A stretch of DNA of 64,000 nucleotides from Symbiodinium natans (taxonomy: Eukaryota; Sar; Dinophyceae; Suessiales; Symbiodiniaceae), in the NCBI GenBank assembly GCA_905221605.1, contig CAJNDS010000466.1, positions 62,001 to 126,000 of the forward strand. Reading direction: 5' to 3'. The notes below the pieces were generated by a model. It was not told where the DNA came from. It ran no database searches and saw only the letters and a program-made list of their open reading frames with translations. This document shows, in pieces, positions 25,757 to 35,979 of this stretch (positions are counted from its first letter, which is position 1; every line of letters starts with the position of its first letter). Position numbers and translations under genes: made by a program.

Positions 25757-28700
25757 TCAGTCCGAGCGCCTACGCCAAAGGCGGAGCGCAGGCATAAACA
25801 TCCAAGAGGAAGCTAACACCACGGCGACATCAGATGACATTGCGCATCGCTGCACCTGCTGGCCCAAAATTCCAGCGACGCCCAGGAAATAACCCACCAG
25901 TGCTGCTGGGGCCACACTCTTGAAGTACCTGGCGGTGAGCAAAGAAACGTTAGGAGTTTTTGCAAGCACCGAACTGTGCTTCGCACCATCCAAAGGAAAC
26001 ATTCCTCTCCATGCCCATGAAGGCAACACCTGCAGCGCAGAGGCCGAGTACTGCAGAGGTTTGCAAAATGGGCTTGAGCAGAAGTGGACAAAGTGGACAG
26101 CCCCCACCTGCTGCAGAGCCGATGACTAGAAGCGAACCGCCTGTGGCAGCACAGTACCTGCAATCAGTTGCAGAATCTAGAAACACAGGGCACCAATTCT
26201 CCGATGCTGTCACAGGTCCTCTCTGCCAGTGTCTGTCCGTCTCTTCCGGGTCACGTGATCAGGTTCCACAAGCCGTCGTTTGCAGGATGCACTCCTATGT
26301 CGTACATGCCCTGGCATTCCGCGGACAGGAGGGCACGAGCTCCGAAAGGTCAGGCAAACGAAAGAGCAGGATGCCTGTGCAGCTGCAACCAGCGGAACGT
26401 TGTCCACCACTGCAGAAGCAAAACCCAGGAAGATCGCAACCTGGATGCCCAAACGGCACGCTCATGCCCTGTTCTCATCCATGCTCCCTGCATCAGGGAG
26501 ATCTCAGCGTGGAATCTCAGGTCTTGGCCAAGGCATCAGAGGGCACGAGATTGCTCAGCTGGATGGCAAACTCCTCTTCTCAACGAACTATTAAATTATT
26601 AGCTAGCTAGAACGATATAAGAAGAAGACATGAGTAGAAGAAGATGTAATAAGAGGATGTAACAGGATGTAAGAATTTCGAGCTCCTTGAGCAGACCTAC
26701 TCGTTCAAGGCCACCAACGGCGAAGAGGACACCCAGAAAGAACAACGCATCCGGCACCTTGCTCACAAGCATCTGCAGTGCTGAGTGCTCTGTCAAGGGC
26801 AAGACGACACTGCTACAACGATCTCACAGGTACAACACGGTGCACAATGAATATGACAGCGACTGGAAAGGTGCACTCTGAATGTTCGAAGATCCTTGGC
26901 ATCCTACGACCCCAAACGATGCGAAATCCGCATCTTCCCACTTCCTAAAGTGATAGGGAATTAGGAAGTCAGGTACCTTGCATCCGCCCGATACATACCC
27001 ATTTCAGAGAACCTCTAGAAACCCCTACGAGTATAAAGAGCTCGGCAGCAAATGAAACTGAAATTGGCGCCTCAACTCGCGTGAGCGCCCCCTTCAGCGA
27101 GTAGCGATTGTCCTCCGGGCCGTGCAGCCTCTGCAGTTTCCCGCGTGAAGAGGGGATCAGAGTGAAGAGGCTAGTGGGCAGGTGACAGACAGGCACACAA
27201 AACACTCTCTCTTCGAACTGCTTCGGCTTTTCTTCAGAGCCTGCGAAGTCCAATGGTCCTGCTCCTTTCGAAGCTGCTTCCACCCCATCTTATGTTGCCT
27301 GTGCAACCCTTTGGATGGGAAGTTCTTTTGGGTTCGTTGCTTGGACGCTCCCATGCCATGAGGCATGGGAGTCTGCGAAGAAATCAATGAGCTTTGTCGC
27401 TTAGCCTTGCGTTGTGAGGGGAACAGATAGGAGCTCTTTTGGCCCTTATGGTGATCCCCTGCAATCGAACTTGGTGCTCAGCCCCCAAATATCTCAAGAG
27501 CTGTGGCTAGCTCAGGCAGCAAGTCGATGCAGATGGGGAAGGCTGCTCTTCAGTCGGAGGGGCGCACGCCTCACTGAGCAGCGTGGAGGCCCTGTCGAAA
27601 CATCCAAGATACCCACGCTGGAAGTCCTCCAGTCGCAACTTTGCTTCGGCCCCGGCACCTTCACCATGCAGCTTGAAGAGGGCATCCACTCGGAGCTGCA
27701 GCAACTCCTTGTCCTGAAGCATCGCGGTCAAACAGGTCACAGGAATGTCAACGTACCCTGCCATCATGCCAGCCATCACGGGACCCGCGGCGCAGCCCAA
27801 CATCACGGCGGTGCATCGGTCCAGTCGGTCTAAACTTTCCTGCGCCGCTTCCGCCGACATGGATCTCAAGTCTGCTCTTTCCCGCCGGCCCACCTTCTCC
27901 ATCCTGGCCTGCTCCTTGGCCACTTGGAGCTTCGCATGCGAGGCGGCTGCGCTGGCGGCTTCCAGCTGCTCTTCCAGGAGTCGATTGATGACTCGCAAGA
28001 CGCGCTGCCGGGACAAGCCGCTGTGCTCCGGATCCTCGGCTTCCCAGGCCTGGACCATCTGCGCCTTCGACGGCCTCAGCGCTTCTGGGATCGAAGAGCC
28101 CAAGCGAAGAACCAGGTTTCCAGGCCTTCCGTCCTCACTGCTGGAGCCAGTTCCCATGGCTCGTAGCTTCAGGATTGCTCTCTGTGACTGCAAAGGCGTA
28201 TGCTCCTAACGAGCACCACGAAGAAAGCCACGAGATCAATGAAGCACTGCTTGGGAACCTTGAGATCCTTTAGAAATTTGCGTCAACTCGCAGATGTCTA
28301 TGCCGGAAGTGTTGCGTAGCCGCTCTGAGCCCCACATGTCCGATATCAAGACGGTCTTGAGGCGGGCACCACCTAGCAAGACAACGAGACACCGCTTTCT
28401 CAGCTCGACACAGCGATGTGATGAGACCCAGGAGGCCCAAGACAAGCATCATCCTGAGACGAGTCTTGAAACAGAAGGTCTATCAGAGCCTACCGAGAGA
28501 CCCTGTTTTCTGGTGGGAAACGGAAAAGCTGCACAAGCTGTGAGCGCAGCCCGCTCCAAGCCGGGCATTGGGTCGCGGCCTCAAGCTTAGAAACCCATAT
28601 TTTCAACGCCCCGCCTGGGCAACATGCTATTCTGGTCTTTGCTTCGGGTCTTCTCTGAAGTCCTGCTTCACGCTAGGCCCTCGACAGTGAATGCCGGGAC

Positions 28701-30049
28701 TGTGATCATGCCGATCAGGCCCCCCCAGAACACCACGGCCTTGCGGCTCCAAAAAGATCACCGCATGGCCACCAACTGCTGTGTTCGCTACATGCCTGGC
28801 CATTGGGCACCTCTGCATCCTGACGCCACAGGTTCATGTCGGACTCATCACGACTCAACATGACTCAAGCACCCTTCCACCTCCGGACGAGATGGAGATC
28901 GCTCAAAGGGCTTGTCGTCCATCTGGACCAGCTCATAACCTCAGAGCTGATGTTCGCATTGCAACCATTGCACCATGGCAACATGAATATGGTGGAGCGG
29001 ATCTTGGCCGGCGCACCCACTGTGCCAATCAAACAAAGAACGCTCGGAATGAACAGGTTCGCAAGCAACGGCACGGTAGTCACCTTCACATGCGCTATCA
29101 CCGGTGTGCAGACGGCGTTTGCCCCCCAAAGTCCGACCAGTCATGGAACCATCCGGCTGTGGTCATCCTCTTCTTAAGTGGAAGTGCTGGGTGCTTTCAA
29201 GGAGAAGGACAAGAGCGAACGACCGGCCCTGGGGCATCTGATCAGTCATGCAACCCAGAGTTGAGTAGAGCAACAGGCGTGAAACAGGCCTGGCCGCCAA
29301 TGTACAGCATTGTAGTTGTGATGTCACCAATGGGCGTCCTTCTTGGCTCAGTTACAACTTGGCCATGCGCCAAAACAGGTGCGCAACTGTGCACGGCATC
29401 ACGCATGCTGCAATTCTGCTGGAGTGCCTGTTGCCCAAGGAGCTCGAAACCCGAACATCCCCAAACACTACTGGAGAAGCTGTCCAGGCTCCGCCGGCAT
29501 TGGATGCCACCACAACGATTCCACCAAGCCTCATCCGAAAGTCTTCATCCTGTCATTGCGCTCACATTGCACTCACATATTGCACTCGCATGTAAATCTG
29601 ATATCCGTTTTTGTAGCATATGGCAGCTCTCGCGGCCTTCACGAGCTTTTGGAGCAGAGACACCTGGCAAGTCAAGTTCTGGGGGGTCTTGGGGGGGGGG
29701 GGGGAAGTTGGGGGGGAGGTTTCACATGCTACCTCAAGAGGAAGAACAAGCGTCGGCGCACCATGACGATGACCACTGTCAGATTGTTCAGCACGGAAGA
29801 AAGCACAAAGGTCAGAACAGACACGATGACCTGAATGCAACCAACATTGTGCTGTGACGTCATATCATGCTTTAGAAGGCACCGGCCAGCAGCTCCTTTT
29901 GAGTCTTTGCTTGGATCAGCTTCGTGATGATGTCAAAGCCTAGTCAGGGCGACGTCTGTTCTTCTCCTGCTGATCCTCAGCTGAGCCATGCCTTTGTGGG
30001 CATCCATGATCTCCACAATGGTCAAGGCGCCCAGAAGAAAAAAGACAAC
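25757..30049 (-). CDS. nhaD: NhaD-type Na+/H+ antiporter, many small exons
   Basis: Exons on the minus strand: 30049-29992, 29939-29887, 29830-29762, 29663-29628, 29549-29485, 29338-29290, 29083-29015, 28739-28679, 28614-28551, 28453-28415, about 26757-26677, 26440-26375, 26310-26255, 26157-26108, 26029-25987, 25928-25757. Joined, they give family hallmarks in order: VFFLLGALTIVEIMDAHKG, TFVLSSVLNNLTVVIVM, VASNAGGAWTPIGDITTTML, ANLFIPSVLCLIGTV, ALFFLGVLFAVGGLE, ASAVVDNVPLVAA, CAATGGSLLVIGSAAGVAFM, and a last helix AALVGYFLGVAGILG. NhaD proteins exchange Na+ for H+ across plastid or plasma membranes. Phases match at 12 junctions; donors are GC (7), GT (4), GA (1). A 24-bp exon at 28819-28796 is tentative. 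The N-terminus and the exon(s) between 28,415 and 26,757 are unresolved. A separate ORF lies in that gap. Confidence 0.85.
27507..28157 (-). CDS. Intronless ORF nested in the antiporter gene; possible N-myristoylated protein
   Basis: A 216-residue ORF runs from ATG (28,157) to stop in the gap between antiporter exons, on the same strand. The N-terminus MGTGSSSEDGRPG fits the N-myristoylation consensus (Gly2, small residue 3, Ser6). Residues 45-125 are Glu/Ala/Arg-rich and helical (LEEQLEAASAAASHAKLQVA). A hydrophobic stretch follows (AVMLGCAAGPVMAGMMAGYV), then an EF-hand-like but degenerate segment (DALFKLHGEGAGAEAKLRLE) and a Cys/Ser tail. It could be a retroposed or nested gene, or a large lineage-specific exon of the antiporter. 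The first is favoured because it has its own start and stop. Function is unknown. Confidence 0.55.
   Translation of the reverse strand: MGTGSSSEDGRPGNLVLRLGSSIPEALRPSKAQMVQAWEAEDPEHSGLSRQRVLRVINRLLEEQLEAASAAASHAKLQVAKEQARMEKVGRRERADLRSMSAEAAQESLDRLDRCTAVMLGCAAGPVMAGMMAGYVDIPVTCLTAMLQDKELLQLRVDALFKLHGEGAGAEAKLRLEDFQRGYLGCFDRASTLLSEACAPPTEEQPSPSASTCCLS
29688..29716 (+). repeat. G-rich tract within an antiporter intron
   Basis: Runs of G on the plus strand lie inside the 98-bp GT-AG intron (29,761-29,664). They give a polypyrimidine-like C tract on the coding strand ahead of the acceptor. Confidence 0.75.
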
Positions 30050-30182
30050 CTGTCCCCAACAACACAGTGCTTCACCAGTAGGGTTGCTTTTAGAGCTTCA
30101 GCTTTAGGATCCAAAGGAGCAACAAGGTGCCGATGGCGCCTCGGAAACGTCTTCCAACGTCTCCCTGCAATCAAGAACATCT

Positions 30183-30210
30183 CCCCTAAACCCTAAACCC
30201 TAAACCCTAA
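30183..30210 (-). repeat. Interstitial telomere-like repeat (TTTAGGG)n
   Basis: CCCTAAA is repeated almost four times, perfect. TTTAGGG is the telomere unit of dinoflagellates and plants. Short degenerate copies recur at 18,735, 22,450, 23,610, 32,638, 40,981 and 57,165. Confidence 0.85.
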
Positions 30211-30499
30211 GCCAAAAAGCCGAAAGAAGAAAAGCAGAAATCAACCCACTGCTCTCAAAGGCGCTTGATTGCCAAGTCGAAGGCGGAAGCCGTCATGTCT
30301 ACTCCGGTGCCCACCAAGGCCCACACCTTGGAGAGAAGCAGCACCGAATCCATCCTATCGCGTTTGAACTTACATGTAGGGATTCGTTCTTTTTTATGCT
30401 ACAAACAATACCAAGTAATGATAAGGGTCAATAATCAAGAAGAATAATGATGAGTAAATAAGAAATGGTACATTGTGAACAATACTCATACATCATACA

Positions 30500-30856
30500 T
30501 CAGAAAGAGTAAACAAGAAATAACCAATACGAAAAACGAATAGCGAAACCCAACAAACCCCAACTGGGAGCGCTGCCAGCACTCCTAAGATGAGGGCGGT
30601 GGCTGCCTCCGACGTCCCCATAGATACAGAAAATCCACAAAGCACCATACCATGCTTTGAAAGCTTCACGCGACGCTTCAGGCTGCTGCAAGCTGCTGCA
30701 AGCTGCTGCTACAAAGCTCCCCCGATGTGCTCCTTCGTACTTCTTTCTTATGCTGGCGTTGCTGAGCGCGTCATGCGACATCTCCGGTGAGTATGCAAGA
30801 AGAACCAATGGCCCTAAGAACAAGACAAGCACGCGCTTAGCAACCAGAGTGAACAC
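30500..30856 (-). CDS. Exon-like segment with hydrophobic leader
   Basis: The open frame encodes a hydrophobic stretch (VLVLFLGPLVLLAYSPEMSH) followed by a polar segment (NASIRKKYEGAHRGS). It resembles a signal peptide or first membrane helix. It lies upstream of the antiporter exons on the same strand and might be its missing N-terminal part, but no splice path was confirmed. The far end of the frame is not convincing. No other gene was seen in 30,857-31,190. Confidence 0.3.
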   Translation of the reverse strand: MFTLVAKRVLVLFLGPLVLLAYSPEMSHDALSNASIRKKYEGAHRGSFVAAACSSLQQPEASREAFKAWYGALWIFCIYGDVGGSHRPHLRSAGSAPSWGLLGFAIRFSYWLFLVYSF

Positions 30857-31197
30857 ATAAATTATGAGAGTGTCGCAATCTGCTTATATGGTTGGAACGG
30901 CACAGCTGCTTTGCCCGCTTCTGCGTGCTCCAGCTCATTCGCAGCAACGGACTGCGCCAATGCTTGGAAAAGCCTGCATGGCAGAGGTCGGCCAATAATG
31001 GCATGCCATACCAAGCACATCAGTCGGGTACTTCCTCCCAGTTTACGGTTTGCGTTTCCTGTCCTACAGTAACTTGGCACAGATCTGTCATCAACGTGCA
31101 GTTGATGGGGAATTCAGGGCAGGGAGAAACGATGTGCTGAAAATGGTTTAAGCTAAGTAATGATTATCCTTCTGCCTGCCCGTGCATGCTCAGAACC

Positions 31198-32123
31198 TCA
31201 GAGATGGGAAGGTATCAGTTGGAAGCCCTCTCCCAATGACTGCTTCTGCCCAGCCTTGAGGCCTGCTGTCCAAGCTGTGGAGGTAACGCCATCAGGGCAG
31301 AAGATGCACGTGACCCCTGCAGCAGCAGCATGAAAGTCAAAGAACAGGGTCATGAAGCATACTTTAAAGCGCTTCCTAAAGCGTGTGAGCGCATCGCTTC
31401 TCGAGACCAACCGAGGGCAGAGCCCAGTCGACTCACTTCATCGCAGTTGTACTTCTCATTGTCGAAGAAGATCATCTCGTCGAAGTGGCAACCAACAACT
31501 CCAGAAATCTCTCGGAAATGGCTTTGCTTCGAGCCCTTGTGAATCTGGCGGACTTCGATGATGCTTGCAAGCTTCTTCCGAGCTGGCCCAAACTCAAATT
31601 TCCCCAGAAGCTCGTATGCCCATTTGGGAACGTCGCAACAGGATGCCACAGCAACAACCACCCCACGCCACTTTGCATCCGTTGCCAGCTCAGTTAGCGC
31701 GGCATCCACCCCACTGTGCAAGCGCACTGCATGGCCGCGTTTGTCATGAATTTTACCAGAATCATCGCGGCGGAAAGGAGCACCGCCGCCTGCCCATGAC
31801 AGCTCATACATTTCCGGGTACCACAGGCAGCCATCCAGATCAAAAACCACACACTTCGGCAGCTTCAGGGACTGCGCGGATTGTTCTTTGGAACGTCTTC
31901 CTGTCTTTCGTGTCCTGCACCTCACCGGCGTAATTGCGCGCCTGGTATGCGTTCCAAGCGTTAGGCCCGCCAGGCCCGTTAGGCCTGTTAGGCTAATCCC
32001 CAGTGGTAAGCAACCGAAGGAGCCGAAGAGCGAGGCTTTGGAATGTCGGGTTCCAGCCGGGTGGAGAGGAGGCCTCTCGGCATGGCGCAGATGGCGCGGC
32101 GGCGTTGAGCCCACCGGCTGCAT
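31198..32123 (-). CDS. MDP1: Magnesium-dependent phosphatase 1 (MDP-1), HAD superfamily, two exons
   Basis: Exon 1 is 32,123-31,424 and exon 2 is 31,316-31,198; the intron (31,423-31,317, 107 bp) has GC-AG ends. Joining gives 272 residues and restores the family motif DEVSRLGVTCIFCPDG across the junction. HAD motif I is VVFDLDGCLW with Asp95 and Asp97, motif II VAVASCCD, the Lys in KGSKQSHF and the acidic motif MIFFDNEKYNCDEVSRL match MDP-1. The enzyme is a small Mg2+-dependent phosphatase, implicated in removing phosphate from protein tyrosine or glycated proteins. About 85 residues precede the catalytic domain; this Arg/Leu-rich leader may be a targeting sequence. Reading straight through the intron gives an open but wrong C-terminus. 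Confidence 0.9.
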
Positions 32124-32129
32124 CCTTCA

Positions 32130-33120
32130 GGTCCTATCCTAACAACCATCCTGGAAAGCATCTTAAATCCTAAGTCTGCAAAGCAGTGCACTGAAGCTAT
32201 CGGGACGCTGCGCCGCAAAACAGATGCGGGAAGAAGTGTCTTGGCCGCAGGGCTTCCCACGAATGCTTGGCTAATCGGCCGCTTCTGCGAGCCACGAAAG
32301 CTTTGCGCCGAAGCAGCTCAGAAGCACAGTGACCCGAGTACCTCCTTGCCGTTGCACTCTCATCCCGAACTCAGGAATGGTTGGCGCATAGGTTTGAAAG
32401 GCGTTGAGCCTGCGGAGGGTGATGAGAAGGCTTTCTGCTCGCAACTTAGAGTTTTGAAGCCTTCACCTGCCTGTGGCCTTTTGTAGGGCAAATGCGCGGG
32501 CTCGACATGGCTTCAAAAAATGCTGCGCTTCATCCTGACAATGGATTTTCTATACAACCGCCCTGATGGTGACTCACTCTTAAGTTCCACAAGAAGTGTC
32601 GAAATGGGCCCTGAGCCGTGGGAGAGGCACCCCTCTAGGGTTTAGGGTTCAGGGTTCCGGGGTTCAGGGTTTGGGTTTAGGGTTTAGGGAGGTTTCCGTC
32701 GGATTTGAGAGGAAGGCATAGGCAGGCCTTGTTGATCTCAGTCTGCTCCTGGAGCGGTTGTGGGAGCCATGCAGCTGTGCAGCGGACTTCCAACCGAGCA
32801 GGCCTCCAACACGATGACGGTGTAGCCTGCCTGAAGATGCCCCCACGTCTATGTGTGTGAGAACCATCTGCTGTGGAGTTTCTGAGGTGTGGGCCACAAA
32901 GGTAGCAATAATCGGAAAGTACTCATACTGCATACCAGTTAGGAAGGGCACCTTCCCAGGGAAAACGAAGCAACAGGGTTCCAGGATGCATCAAGACATG
33001 GATTGAGGCAGCGAGCCGTCACCATCGAGTGCTGGATGGAGTACATCAGGGCCAGCCAGCCCGTCAAGCCTGCCAGCACCGGCCTCGGTAGGGTTCTGGA
33101 ATTTGCTCATTGCTGTGGCT
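32130..33120. other. Stretch with telomere-like motifs, no recognised gene
   Basis: At 32,638-32,690 is a degenerate TTTAGGG array with TTCAGGG and GTTCCGGGG variants. Weak open frames exist, but none looks coding. Upstream exons or the 5' end of the MDP-1 gene could lie here. Confidence 0.5.
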
Positions 33121-33226
33121 TACTAGTTCTGAATAGGGAATTAGGTATTTAGGTAACATGATCCCTTAAAGAGTTGTATAGGGGTAAAAGGTACCCGATT
33201 CCTTGATTCCCTATGTAGAACTAGTA
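33121..33226. repeat. 106-bp MITE-like foldback element
   Basis: Terminal inverted repeats TACTAGTTCTGAATAGGGAA (33,121 onward) and its near-complement ending at 33,226 match at 19 of 21 positions. A related piece, ATAGGGAATTAGGAAGTCAG, is at about 26,953. No coding capacity. Possible TA target duplication. Confidence 0.6.
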
Positions 33227-33469
33227 AGGTTGGGCTTGATTGACCAGGTGCCCCGCAGGACAACGGTTGTAACCTCACCACGCACGTCCTCTGACAGCTT
33301 CCATACAGCGTCAGTCACGAGGGTCTTCTGCGTACAAAAACCTGTTCCCAACATGCTGGAAGGTACTCACAAGCGGCCCAGACCTCGGTCGCAGTACTTC
33401 TGCGCAAGGACCTGTAAGCACGGCCACCAAGTCCTGCGTGATGAGAGGGCTCATAGCAATTGCACTGGG

Positions 33470-33960
33470 TTTGGGTCCGGAGTTCTGTTTTGGGAAAGTC
33501 TTTTTGCCTGCTTGAGCTTCTTGGACTTTTTGGCGCCGTTTGGAGGCCTCATGGAGGCCTTTTGCTTTTGGGGGGTCAGTAGTGGGGGTGGGGGGTCAGG
33601 GCAAAGGGGGGTTTGGGGGGGCTTGCAGGGGGCGGGGGGGCTTGCAGGGGGGTTGGGAGCGGCTTTTGGGTGCGCGCGCGTGGGGCTTTGCGAAAAATTT
33701 GGGGTTTCTTGGATGGTTTTGGAGTCTTTTGGATCCTGTGGTGCCTGTTTTGCTTCTGGACTTTTTTGGTGCATTCGTGGCCTTTCGGACTGTTGGCCTT
33801 GTGGGTCTTCTCGAGCTCTTTTTGGGGGCTGGTGTTTTAAGAGCTGTTTGGTGCTTTTTTGGCACCTCTTGGAGCACTTTGAAGCCTTGTGGGGTGCGTT
33901 AGGTTTCTTGAGGTGTTTGGAGTTTTTGGTGGTGGTTGTGGTGGTTGTTGAGGGAAAGCT
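33470..33960. other. Strand-asymmetric G/T-rich tract with long open frames on both strands
   Basis: The plus strand is nearly free of A and rich in G and T. This opens a Trp/Gly/Phe-rich frame on plus and a Lys/Pro/Ser-rich frame on minus (KAREDPQ, PKKSKKLKQAKR types). Both have low complexity. The minus frame might encode a basic disordered protein, but composition alone can explain it. Confidence 0.45.
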
Positions 33961-35979
33961 CTTTTGGTTGTTAGCGGAATGCTCCTCGTACTTTCGCAGT
34001 AGCAAGCGAAATCAATGGAATCCTGGCCACCGAGTTCAGCAGAAAGTCGACACAGCCCGCTACTGCTCTGAGATGCAACTTTTTTGGGACGGACCAGACG
34101 GACAACACTGCACGATTCTGCCGAGATCGTACTTTTCTTTTGCACCGCTCATCTGCTCAGAAACAAACTTCGGAGATCTTGCAGCTTCCAGGGATGTCTC
34201 ACTTCCGAGTTGTCATCCTGGTCAGCAGAAACTGTCAAGTTACCCTTACGCAGCCTCATGTCTCAGCAAGGAGAGGCTACCCGCCGAAAGACGGCAAAAG
34301 TGCGCCTGAAGCAGCCCATACGTCTCACTTTCATTGGCTCGCTTGTCGCCATTGATGCTCCAATAGGCGAAGTCAAGCTGCTGCTCCTGGGAGGAGTAAG
34401 GGCATTGAATTCATTGAAGCGGACCGGACGTGGCGCTCTAAGTGGCTCTATTGCAGCAGCTCCCTCATGTACCGGACGATGTAGATCCAGTAGTTGTCGC
34501 CGACATCAGTACCAAACCTTATGTGACTCATTGTGGGAATTGCGCAGCAAGATTGACCGGTTTTCGCCGACTCGCTGGCAGTATCATCTCAGAACGTGCT
34601 GTGGCTCATTCGCACAAAACTCGCGCACAAAGTCCACTCCTGGTGTTTGGGCTCAGGGCCCGCTTCCTTGCAGAAGCCATTCTGTGCCCGCACGGGCCCG
34701 TGCGGTCCCCATTCTCTCATGATTGCCATACACTTGCTGTTCCATGTGCCCTGACATAGAAGTAGGGGCGTTTGCGTTCGAAGGGCCAGCTTTGGTGTCG
34801 ACCGCCGTCCTCCTCATAAAGTGAGAAGGAGATTGAAGGGGTTGTAGGGTTGCAGAACTCTGACTCCATCTCTTGCGACGACGTGGGCATCTTCTGATGG
34901 CAGTCATGCCCTTTTTCCGTGGGCTTTTTCGGGTTTCTGTGCTGAGCGTAGGCGGCCGTAGGCGGCCGACCGTTGACTCGCTCTGGACGAAGCCAGAAGG
35001 GTGCCCGGAAGAAGGGGGCACATGTGGAGCAGCGCGGTTAGTAACTGGTGAGAGGCAGAAAACCGGTGGGAAGCCCGGCTTCCGCTAGAAGCACGTACTG
35101 GCAAACAAGAGACGAGGATGCAATCCGCTCATTTAAGTCGTTACATGCAGTCTTCAAGCGTCGAACGTGCCAAGCACTCGAACGTGCCAAGCACCGATAA
35201 AATCTTGCTGGGAACATCTGGGAACCGCACTCGCTGAGCCAGACCTGAGACTCTCAGAGCCTCAACCCTCAGAGGGCCTCGGAGCCTTTCGAGGAACAGT
35301 TATGATTCTGGGGTCACGGCAGGTGCTTGGGTGACACCATCACCACTCAGTAGGGGACCTGTGCGCAGGTTCTCGCAGGTTCATCAAGTTCATGCAGTCA
35401 ACACCCTCGTGTCCCGGCCGAGGCAGGCATCCAGTTCACCTGTGATCTGCGGGACTTTCCGATGGCTCTGCGGCAATTGCGTCGCTCTCATGCCACTCTC
35501 ATGTCTGGCCTTGGAAGTTGGAATAGGAGCCACACTTGGAACCAATGGCAAAGACAGACGCAAGAAAAGCGGCGGCGGCCGCAGCAAACAGGATTTTCCT
35601 GCAAAGGCGCTGAGACGGAAGCGGCACGGCAAAAAAGCACAACTTTGGTGGCCTCTCACGTAATGGCTTCACCAGGCAGCTCGGTGCCAAAATCTGGCCA
35701 ATGGCGAGCGTCAAGCTCCTGAACCTTTGAACGCGTGTGCGTATCATTCGAGCCCTGTACTGAGGAGGCTGAATCATGCAAGTATAAACGAACATCCTGA
35801 GAACATGAAGACATCAAGATGGGTGCAGTAGTGACATTGCGCCTCATCCGGAGATCCGTCGAAGTGCTTGCCTCAGAAAACTTTCCATGCGACCGACAGA
35901 AGCTGAGAAGCTGAGGAATTCTCGAGTATGAGAGACTGATAAGACTTCGACTCCGCCGCGAAGAAACACCGTGGCCTCC

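Noticed and set aside
26158..26176. LQLIA reading before the YCAATGG antiporter exon, similar to the family's QLIA
   Set aside because: It is out of phase with the exon; the correct upstream exon is 26,310-26,255, which joins in frame.
28781..29857. 358-codon plus-strand ORF
   Set aside because: It runs antisense to verified antiporter exons and introns and has no protein-like pattern.
33203..34309. 368-codon plus-strand ORF rich in Gly, Trp and Phe
   Set aside because: Explained by the A-poor G/T-rich tract; no conserved pattern.
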